Shown here: positions 1 to 4,609 of the stretch, piece by piece
Numbering within the stretch: the first letter of the stretch is position 1
Layout of the letters: the number at the start of each line of letters is the position of its first letter
Assembly (NCBI GenBank): GCA_946479015.1
Contig: CAMLEQ010000239.1
Span: 1 to 6,162, forward strand
Length of the DNA: 6,162 bases
Direction: 5' to 3'
Source: an uncultured Gemmatimonadota bacterium
Lineage (GTDB): Bacteria; Gemmatimonadota; Gemmatimonadetes; Gemmatimonadales; Gemmatimonadaceae
Made by a program: the position numbers and the translations under genes
The notes under the pieces: model-generated
What the model was told of the DNA's origin: nothing
Database searches by the model: none
The model's input: only the letters and a program-made list of their open reading frames with translations

Positions 1-894
1 CACCCGATGTCGATGCTGTGCAGCACGGTGGCGGCGCTCTCCTCGTTCTATCCCAGCTCGAAGAACATCCACGATCCCGACGAGCGGAACATCTCGATCG
101 TGCGGCTGCTGGCGAAGGTGCCCACGCTCGCGGCGTTCATCTACCGGCACATCAAGGGGCTCCCCTTCGTCTACCCGGACAACGACCTCTCGTACGTCGA
201 GAACTTCCTCTCGATGGTGGCGCGCATGAGCGAGCCGAAGTACGAGTCGCTGCCGGTGTTCACGAAGGCGATGGAGGTGCTGTTCATCCTCCACGCGGAC
301 CACGAGCAGAACTGCTCCACGAGCGCGGTGCGCGCGGTGGGGTCGTCGCACGTGGATCCGTACTCGGCGATCGCGGCGGGGATCGCGGCGCTCTACGGTC
401 CGCTGCACGGCGGGGCCAACGAGGCGGTGCTGCGCATGATCGAGCAGATCGGGCACCCCAAGAACATCCCCGCGTTCATCGAGGGGGTGAAGCAGGGGAC
501 GGGGCAGCGCCTGATGGGCTTCGGGCACCGCGTGTACAAGAGCTACGATCCGCGCGCGCGCATCGTGAAGCGGCTCGCCGACGAGGTGTTCAAGGAAGTG
601 GGGATGGACAAGGACCTCGAGATCGCGCTCGAGCTGGAGCGCATCGCGCTCGAGGACGACTACTTCGTGTCGCGCAAGCTCTACCCGAACGTGGACTTCT
701 ACACCGGCCTGATCTACCGGTCGATGAAGTTCCCCACCGACTTCTTCACCGTGCTGTTCGCCATCGCCCGCACGTCGGGGTGGCTGGCGCAGTGGGAGGA
801 GATGCTGCTGGACAAGGAGCAGAAGATCGCCCGCCCGCGGCAGATCTACGTGGGATACGGGGAGCGCGACTACAGCTCGCGCATCGGCAAGTAA
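1..894 (+). CDS. gltA: Citrate synthase, C-terminal part (5' end outside window)
   Basis: Condenses oxaloacetate and acetyl-CoA to citrate, the entry step of the TCA cycle, in the cytoplasm. The frame is open from base 1 and begins with His-Pro-Met, which matches an internal motif of E. coli GltA, so the ATG at 7 is not the real start and roughly 130 N-terminal residues lie off the window. Counting from that Met, the family signatures are HADHEQN (96-102), LHGGANE with catalytic His134, MGFGHRVYK with catalytic His174, and NVDFYTG with catalytic Asp230. Substrate-binding arginines lie in YDPRA (Arg183), ARTSGW (Arg255) and ARPRQ (Arg276). The C-terminal ending (GYGERDYSSRIGK) resembles the long, type II (GltA) family rather than the short Gram-positive dimeric type. 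TAA stop; a strong palindrome follows 19 bases later. Family assignment is secure; regulation is not visible because the promoter is outside. Confidence 0.97.
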   Translation, partial: HPMSMLCSTVAALSSFYPSSKNIHDPDERNISIVRLLAKVPTLAAFIYRHIKGLPFVYPDNDLSYVENFLSMVARMSEPKYESLPVFTKAMEVLFILHADHEQNCSTSAVRAVGSSHVDPYSAIAAGIAALYGPLHGGANEAVLRMIEQIGHPKNIPAFIEGVKQGTGQRLMGFGHRVYKSYDPRARIVKRLADEVFKEVGMDKDLEIALELERIALEDDYFVSRKLYPNVDFYTGLIYRSMKFPTDFFTVLFAIARTSGWLAQWEEMLLDKEQKIARPRQIYVGYGERDYSSRIGK

Positions 895-913
895 GCCGCG
901 ACGCCGCACGCGA

Positions 914-951
914 GAGCGCGCCCCGGCCGGAGCTCCGGCCGGGGCGCGCTC
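914..951. terminator. Perfect 38-nt GC-rich palindrome after gltA
   Basis: The arms at 914-930 and 935-951 (GAGCGCGCCCCGGCCGG and its exact reverse complement) are separated by AGCT, itself a palindrome, giving a 17-bp perfect stem. It begins 19 bases after the gltA stop. No T-run follows on either side, so it is not a textbook intrinsic terminator. The position suggests transcript-end formation or 3'-end protection of gltA mRNA, which is an inference. Confidence 0.6.
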
Positions 952-964
952 GTGTGTGGCGCGC

Positions 965-970
965 TATACT
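965..970 (+). promoter_or_regulatory. Possible -10 element upstream of the lipoprotein gene
   Basis: TATACT (5 of 6 against TATAAT) stands out in very GC-rich sequence, shortly after the gltA palindrome and in the 188-base gap before the lipoprotein gene. No recognisable -35 hexamer lies 16-18 bases upstream, where the sequence is the palindrome's right arm. If used, the mRNA leader would be about 105 bases long. It would contain a weak hairpin with CGCACTG at 993-999 and CAGTGTG at 1009-1015 (one G-U pair). Confidence 0.3.
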
Positions 971-1082
971 GTCTCGCGCCGTGACGTGTGCCGCACTGGT
1001 CCGTCAACAGTGTGAGGCACTCCCGTCCGCGTGGCCGCCCGTGCGGCCGCGCCGTTTCACCCTCTCCGAGGAGCCGCTGCTC

Positions 1083-2051
1083 ATGCACCTGTCCGTACGC
1101 TTCCCCATCGCCGGCGCCGCCGCACTGGCCGGGCTCACTCTGGCGCTCGCCGGCTGCGGCAGCGACATCACCGGCGCCAACGGCGGGGCGCTCACCGATG
1201 CCCAGCTCCAGTCGGTGGGGGCGAGCATCGCTGCCCAGGTGGAAGGGACCGCGGCGCTGATGACGATGGGGAACCTCTACCAGCCCGTCACGGGCCAAGC
1301 GCGCGTGGCCGGCGCGCGTGCCGCCAGCCTGCGCGTGCTCGCCGCGCTCGGCCCGAGCGCCACGGCGATGCCCGCCAGCGCCCAGCAGGTGGCCTCGTGC
1401 GTCACGCCCACGCCGAATCCCCCGACGGACACGGACAACGACCAGGTCCCCGACCAGGTGGCGCTGCACTTCGACTGCCACACCACCGACTCGACGACCT
1501 TCGACACGTTCGCCGTGACGGGGAACGTCACGGTGCAGGATCCGGAGCCCAGCGATTCGGGCTTCACGATGAATGCGAGTGCCAGCCCGTTCACGACCAC
1601 CTTCGCCACTCCCCAGGGCTTCACGATCTCCGAGTCCCGCACCGGGAACTGGAGCGTCGCCGTCGGTGACGGGGGGCTCGCGGAGATGTGGAACGTGCGC
1701 GACACGGTGGCGATCACGGGGCGCCCGCCGCTGGCGATCACGAGCGCCATGAGCGCCGCGTTCGTCCCCGCGGAGGGGGCGAGCATCACGATGGGGAGCC
1801 CGCTCCCCGCGGGCTCGCTCACCGCGAGCGGGGGCGTGGGAGTGAACGATGGCGCCGGCGGCGACTTCGCGCTCACGCTCGAGACGACGACGCCGCTCGC
1901 CTTCGATGCGACCTTCTGCCGCACGGGGGCCACGTCGTTCCGCAGCGGCGAGGTGCACGCGGCGATGACGGCGAACGGGAAGACCGGCTACGTGCGCCTG
2001 GTGTGGTCGAACTGCCAGAGCCCCAACTACACGTTCGTCGTCACCGGGTGA
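1083..2051 (+). CDS. Secreted lipoprotein of unknown function with DxDxD motif
   Basis: A 322-aa protein. The start at 1083 is chosen because GAGGAG (1068-1073) lies 9 bases upstream and because it gives a clean lipoprotein signal: Arg6, a hydrophobic stretch at about 8-23, and lipobox L-A-G-C with lipidated Cys25. The upstream part of the same open frame is an out-of-frame read of gltA and was excluded. The mature part is rich in Thr, Ser, Ala and Gly and looks beta-rich and extracytoplasmic. It carries an acidic D-x-D-x-D-x-x-x-D stretch (Asp116, 118, 120, 124) like the calcium loops of thrombospondin type 3 repeats or EF-hand-like linkers, and four further cysteines (106, 132, 279, 311) that could form two disulfides. 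Asp26-type Lol-avoidance is absent (Gly26), so outer-membrane sorting is plausible but unproven. It stands alone on its strand between a gltA palindrome and a convergent small gene. I do not recognise a named family. Confidence 0.85.
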   Translation: MHLSVRFPIAGAAALAGLTLALAGCGSDITGANGGALTDAQLQSVGASIAAQVEGTAALMTMGNLYQPVTGQARVAGARAASLRVLAALGPSATAMPASAQQVASCVTPTPNPPTDTDNDQVPDQVALHFDCHTTDSTTFDTFAVTGNVTVQDPEPSDSGFTMNASASPFTTTFATPQGFTISESRTGNWSVAVGDGGLAEMWNVRDTVAITGRPPLAITSAMSAAFVPAEGASITMGSPLPAGSLTASGGVGVNDGAGGDFALTLETTTPLAFDATFCRTGATSFRSGEVHAAMTANGKTGYVRLVWSNCQSPNYTFVVTG

Positions 2052-2144
2052 CGTCGCGTCTGGCGCGCACGCCGCCAGCGTTGGGTTCTCGGGCCCGGTG
2101 GGCGCATTCGGCGGCCGCGCCCCGTGGGGAACATACCTCGCGCC

Positions 2145-2414
2145 TCACCGGCGGTGGCACTCCACGCTCACCGGTGGGGCGTTGCTGCACATGATCGATT
2201 CGGCCATGCCGCGCGCGATCGTGCCGCACGCGGTGCTCTGCGCGGAGCGTTGCGCTTCCTTCTCCGTGGCGGCGGACGCGGTCGCGCAGTTGCGCTGCCC
2301 CTGGTACTCGGCGCACACGCGGCAGGTGGCGCGGCGCGCGCCGAGCGACGACCAGAGGAGGAAGCCCGCGAGGGCGAGGATGGCGACGAGGGCGACGATG
2401 CGGCCGGGCTTCAT
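2145..2414 (-). CDS. Small membrane-anchored six-cysteine protein, hypothetical
   Basis: An 89-aa protein. The start is placed at 2414 because GGAG lies 9 bases upstream on the minus strand and because a membrane anchor begins immediately: Lys2 and Arg5, then a hydrophobic helix at about 6-24. The open frame extends far upstream antisense to the helicase, but that part has no independent support. After the helix comes a basic Arg27-Arg28 pair and a compact domain of about 60 residues with six cysteines (31, 34, 43, 63, 76, 86), the first two as CxxC. A helical stretch rich in Ala, Glu and Gln lies at 47-72. Three disulfides on the outer face or metal binding are both possible; charges flank both sides of the helix, so topology is uncertain. 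It resembles conserved hypothetical proteins I associate with Gemmatimonadota, but I can name no function. It is transcribed divergently from the helicase (84-base gap) and converges on the lipoprotein gene (93-base gap). Confidence 0.72.
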   Translation of the reverse strand: MKPGRIVALVAILALAGFLLWSSLGARRATCRVCAEYQGQRNCATASAATEKEAQRSAQSTACGTIARGMAESIMCSNAPPVSVECHRR

Positions 2415-2443
2415 CGAGATGCGCTCCGTGTGCGGTGCGCCGT

Positions 2444-2449
2444 AGAATA
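2444..2449 (-). promoter_or_regulatory. Possible -10 element for the six-cysteine protein gene
   Basis: Read on the minus strand the hexamer is TATTCT, 29 bases before the start codon. This would put the transcription start near 2437 and give a leader of about 23 bases that includes the GGAG ribosome site. No convincing -35 is present at normal spacing. It sits in the same 84-base divergent gap as the helicase promoter. Confidence 0.3.
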
Positions 2450-2464
2450 GCGCGCACGCGCGGG

Positions 2465-2493
2465 TTGAACGAGCCCCCGCGCTCGTGTACCTT
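2465..2493 (+). promoter_or_regulatory. Helicase promoter, apparently giving a leaderless mRNA
   Basis: The -35 is TTGAAC (2465-2470), followed by a 17-base spacer and a -10 of TACCTT (2488-2493). Only five bases separate the -10 from the ATG at 2499, so initiation at the usual distance would fall on or next to the A of the start codon. There is no Shine-Dalgarno sequence before this ATG, which agrees with leaderless translation. The element match and spacing are seen directly; promoter activity is inferred. Confidence 0.5.
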
Positions 2494-2498
2494 GCCAC

Positions 2499-3944
2499 AT
2501 GCCGTTCACTGCCTTCCGACTGCACGCCTCGCTCGTCAAGGGAATCCGCGAGCTCGACTTCAAGCGTCCGACCCCCATCCAGGAGCGCGCGATCCCCGCG
2601 GCGCTCGAGGGGCGCGACGTGCTGGCGTGCGCCATGACGGGAAGCGGCAAGACCGCCGCGTTCCTCATCCCGATCATCCAGCGCCTCATCGACCGTCCGC
2701 GCGGCGTCACGCGCGCGCTCGTGCTCACGCCCACGCGGGAGTTGGCGGCGCAGGTCGAGCAGCACATGACCGCGCTCGCCCTGCACACCCCCATCTCCGG
2801 TGCCGCCATCTTCGGCGGCGTGGGGATGGGGCCGCAGGAGCACGCCTTCCGCAGCGGCGTGGACGTGATCATCGCGACGCCCGGCCGGTTGCTCGACCAC
2901 CTCAAGCATCCGTACGCCTCGCTCGCCGGTGTGGAGCTGCTGGTGCTCGACGAGGCGGACCGGATGCTCGACATGGGCTTCCTCCCCGACATCCGCCGCG
3001 TGCTCAAGCACCTGCCGGCGAAGCGGCAGACGCTCTTCTTCTCGGCCACCATCCCCGCGCCCATCGCCGCGCTCTCGCGCGAGATGCTGCACGATCCGGT
3101 GACGATCGACGTGGAGCGCCGCGCGGGACCGGCGGTGGGGATCACGCAGGCGGTCTATCCGGTGCCGGAGGAGCTCAAGCCGGCACTCTTCCTCGAGCTG
3201 CTCCGGCGCGATGACATCGGGAGCGTGATCGTGTTCACGCGCACGAAGCACCGCACCAACCGGCTGTTCGAGATCCTGGACCGGGCGGGGGTGCCGGCGG
3301 CACGGCTGCACGGAAACCGCTCGCAGGCGCAGCGCACCGAGGCGCTCGAGGGGTTCCGCGCCGGGCGCGTGCGGGTGCTCGTGGCCACGGACATCGCCGC
3401 GCGCGGGATCGACGTGGAGGCGCTGGGGCACGTGGTGAACTTCGACGTGCCGACGATGCCGGAGGACTACATCCATCGCGTGGGGCGCACGGCGCGCGCC
3501 GAGGCCACGGGGGACGCGTACACGTTCGTGTCGCCGGAGGAGGAGGGAGACCTGGCGGCGATCGAGCGGGCGGTGGGGCGCCGGCTCCCGCGCGTGACGG
3601 TGAGCGGGTTCGATTACAAGCAGCGGCCGACGGAGCGGTTCGAGGTGCCGATCGCCGAGCGCATTGCCGCGATCCGCGCGCGCAAGGCGGAGGATCGGGC
3701 GCGCGCCAAGGCGAAGGCGGAGCGCAAGGCGCAGCGTGAGGCGGAGGAGGCGGCGCGGCTCGCGGCGAAGGCCGAGCGCGCGGCGCGTGGCGGGCGGCCC
3801 TCGGGGGATGGGCGCCAGAAATCGTCCTCACCGGCGACGCCCACCGCCGCGGGCGTCGCCGGTGAGGCGCCACGGCGGCGCCGCCGCCGCGGTGGGCGGG
3901 GGAGAGGGCAGGGGCGCGGGAGCGACTCGCCGTACCGCTCCTGA
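2499..3944 (+). CDS. rhlE: DEAD-box ATP-dependent RNA helicase, RhlE type
   Basis: An ATP-dependent RNA unwinding enzyme of 481 aa; RhlE-group proteins act in ribosome assembly, RNA decay and cold adaptation. All core motifs are intact: Q motif around PTPIQ (Gln28), Walker A AMTGSGKT (45-52), Ia PTRELA (78-83), Ib TPGR (127-130), II DEAD (151-154), III SAT (182-184), IV VIVFTRTK (243-250), V ATDIAARGID (296-305), and VI HRVGRTAR (326-333). The run RMLDMGF after DEAD and KHLPAKRQ before motif III are close to E. coli RhlE. After the two RecA-like domains, residues about 385-430 form a charged Ala/Arg/Lys/Glu helix, then a disordered tail (430-481) ending in an Arg-rich and RGGRGRGQGRG segment that probably binds RNA non-specifically. 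Start at 2499: it places the Q motif at the normal distance from the N terminus, and a promoter abuts it without a ribosome site. It is divergent from the six-cysteine gene and 162 bases ahead of rpsU on the same strand. A perfect hairpin lies in its tail coding region. Confidence 0.96.
   Translation: MPFTAFRLHASLVKGIRELDFKRPTPIQERAIPAALEGRDVLACAMTGSGKTAAFLIPIIQRLIDRPRGVTRALVLTPTRELAAQVEQHMTALALHTPISGAAIFGGVGMGPQEHAFRSGVDVIIATPGRLLDHLKHPYASLAGVELLVLDEADRMLDMGFLPDIRRVLKHLPAKRQTLFFSATIPAPIAALSREMLHDPVTIDVERRAGPAVGITQAVYPVPEELKPALFLELLRRDDIGSVIVFTRTKHRTNRLFEILDRAGVPAARLHGNRSQAQRTEALEGFRAGRVRVLVATDIAARGIDVEALGHVVNFDVPTMPEDYIHRVGRTARAEATGDAYTFVSPEEEGDLAAIERAVGRRLPRVTVSGFDYKQRPTERFEVPIAERIAAIRARKAEDRARAKAKAERKAQREAEEAARLAAKAERAARGGRPSGDGRQKSSSPATPTAAGVAGEAPRRRRRRGGRGRGQGRGSDSPYRS
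3826..3867. repeat. Perfect 17-bp inverted repeat inside the helicase tail
   Basis: The arm CCTCACCGGCGACGCCC at 3826-3842 is matched exactly by its reverse complement at 3851-3867, with an 8-base loop ACCGCCGC. It lies in the coding sequence for the disordered tail (about residues 443-457), where protein sequence is little constrained, and ends 77 bases before the helicase stop. The structure is seen directly; its role (transcript folding, a mobile palindromic unit, or chance) is unknown. Confidence 0.8.
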
Positions 3945-3960
3945 TCCGCCGTCGCATCCA

Positions 3961-3989
3961 TTGCCATCCGTTTTGGCCGCGGCTAGCTT
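3961..3989 (+). promoter_or_regulatory. Probable promoter of the rpsU-infA unit
   Basis: The -35 is TTGCCA (3961-3966, 5 of 6 to consensus), followed by a 17-base spacer and a -10 of TAGCTT (3984-3989). It begins 17 bases after the helicase stop. The predicted transcription start near 3996 leaves a leader of about 111 bases before the rpsU GTG, and that leader contains an intrinsic terminator. The -10 has the same TA[C/G]CTT form as the helicase promoter. Confidence 0.5.
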
Positions 3990-4050
3990 TTTGGGCGCCG
4001 TGCGCCGGTAGGGCCCCGCAGGGCCGGCTGGGACACGGTTGCCCGATGAT

Positions 4051-4082
4051 GGACCTGAGCACACGGCAGGTCCTTCTTTCTT
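4051..4082 (+). terminator. Intrinsic terminator in the helicase-rpsU gap (possible attenuator)
   Basis: GGACCTG (4051-4057) and CAGGTCC (4067-4073) form a perfect 7-bp stem with a 9-base loop. TTCTTTCTT (4074-4082) follows directly, an unusual pyrimidine/T-rich run in this GC-rich window. It ends 24 bases before the rpsU start. It may simply end the helicase transcript; if the promoter at 3961-3989 is used, it sits inside the rpsU leader and could act as an attenuator. Confidence 0.7.
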
Positions 4083-4106
4083 GTCGTCTCCAGCGCGGGA
4101 TGCAAC

Positions 4107-4301
4107 GTGGTCGAAGTGGTCATCGGTGAGAACGACCGTCTGGACGTGGTGCTGAAGCAGTTCCAGCGGAAGGTGATTCGCGCGGGCGTCCTCAAGGACA
4201 TCCGCCGGAAGCGCTTCTACGAGAAGCCGAGCGAGGCTCGCCAGCGGAAGGCGGGCGCCGCGCGCCAGCGGGTGGCTCGCGCGCGCCGCCGCGTCGACTG
4301 A
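4107..4301 (+). CDS. rpsU: Small ribosomal subunit protein bS21
   Basis: A 64-aa basic protein of the 30S platform, near the anti-Shine-Dalgarno end of 16S rRNA, where it helps mRNA binding at initiation. The sequence has the family pattern: an N-terminal VxVxxxxxLDxxLKQF region (about 2-19), QRKVIRAGVLKDIRRKRFYEKPS as the central basic helix region (about 20-42, with the conserved YEKPSEARQRK signature at 38-48), and an Ala/Arg-rich C-terminal tail. Length is normal for the family. The start is GTG at 4107, with a short GGGA (4097-4100) six bases upstream; no in-frame ATG gives a better N terminus, and the nearby ATG at 4100 is out of frame. It is followed after 27 bases by infA, so the two probably share a transcript. 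A terminator lies just upstream. Confidence 0.94.
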   Translation: MVEVVIGENDRLDVVLKQFQRKVIRAGVLKDIRRKRFYEKPSEARQRKAGAARQRVARARRRVD

Positions 4302-4328
4302 GCCTCGCTGTCGCAAGGACGCGCTCAC

Positions 4329-4550
4329 ATGTCGAAGCAGGATTCGATCGAGCTGGAAGGAACGGTGACGGAGGTGCTCCCCAACGCGACCTTCCGGGTG
4401 GCAGTGGGGGACAGCCACGTGGTGCTGACGACCCTCGGCGGCAACATGCGCCGCTTCCGCATCCGCGTGCTCGCCGGCGACCGGGTCCGGATCGAGGTCT
4501 CCCCGTACGACCTCACGCGCGGACGGATCGTCTTCCGGCACAAGAACTGA
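4329..4550 (+). CDS. infA: Translation initiation factor IF-1, divergent form
   Basis: A 73-aa single OB-fold (S1-like) protein that binds the 30S A site during initiation and works with IF-2 and IF-3. Start at 4329 with AAGGA (4315-4319) nine bases upstream. Family features are clear: an I-E-L-E-G-T-V-T-E-V-L-P-N beginning, F-R-V (22-24), HVV (30-32), NMRRFRIRVLAGDRV (39-53) and SPYDLTRGRIVFR (58-70). Length matches the usual 71-73 aa. The strand-to-loop segment that normally reads roughly AHISGKMRKNYIRI is here TTLGGNMRRFRIRV, so the conserved His-Ile-Ser-Gly-Lys stretch is altered, including Lys to Asn before Met-Arg. That suggests either a lineage-specific form or a second IF-1 separate from the copy usually found in the ribosomal protein operon. 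It lies 27 bases after rpsU and converges on a histidine kinase gene, with a shared hairpin after the stop. Confidence 0.94.
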   Translation: MSKQDSIELEGTVTEVLPNATFRVAVGDSHVVLTTLGGNMRRFRIRVLAGDRVRIEVSPYDLTRGRIVFRHKN

Positions 4551-4565
4551 TGGAGCACGAGCAGT

Positions 4566-4609
4566 GAGCGCGTGCCCGTCGCGCCCTGGCGCGGCGGGCA
4601 CGCTCGCTC
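4566..4609. terminator. Bidirectional hairpin between infA and the kinase gene
   Basis: Paired segments are GAGCG (4566-4570) with CGCTC (4605-4609), CGTGCCCG (4571-4578) with CGGGCACG (4595-4602), one T-G wobble, and CGCGCC (4580-4585) with GGCGCG (4588-4593), with a two-base bulge at 4603-4604. It lies between convergent genes, starting 15 bases after the infA stop and covering the first two bases of the kinase stop codon (4608-4610). No T-run on either side, so the termination mechanism is uncertain, but the position fits a shared terminator. Confidence 0.6.

Noticed and set aside
18..1082. Long open plus-strand frame running through gltA into the lipoprotein gene, which could suggest a much larger protein.
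   Set aside because: Its first 355 codons are an out-of-frame Arg/Gly/Ala-rich read of the gltA region; the lipoprotein has its own ribosome site and signal peptide at 1083.
870..1958. Minus-strand open frame of 362 codons antisense to the lipoprotein gene.
   Set aside because: Composition (Arg/Gly/Glu/His-rich, no motifs) is typical of shadow frames in GC-rich DNA; the plus strand has a well-supported gene.
2060..2078. Hairpin CTGGCG/CGCCAG nine bases after the lipoprotein stop, a candidate terminator.
   Set aside because: Only six base pairs and no T-run; such stems are common by chance at this GC content. No better terminator is visible in the 93-base convergent gap.
2415..3476. N-terminal extension of the six-cysteine protein across the helicase gene on the minus strand.
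   Set aside because: No motif or ribosome site supports it, and it is entirely antisense to a conserved helicase; the membrane anchor starts at the Met at 2414.
3868..3900. GC-rich run of GGC/GCC triplets with the 12-base palindrome GGCGGCGCCGCC near the end of the helicase gene.
   Set aside because: Explained by arginine-rich codons of the RNA-binding tail.
4046..4129. Leader-peptide-like open frame of 27 codons (ATGATG at 4046) overlapping the rpsU start in another frame.
   Set aside because: No ribosome site before it and no run of regulatory codons; its sequence is explained by the terminator hairpin. Conservation would be needed to revive it.
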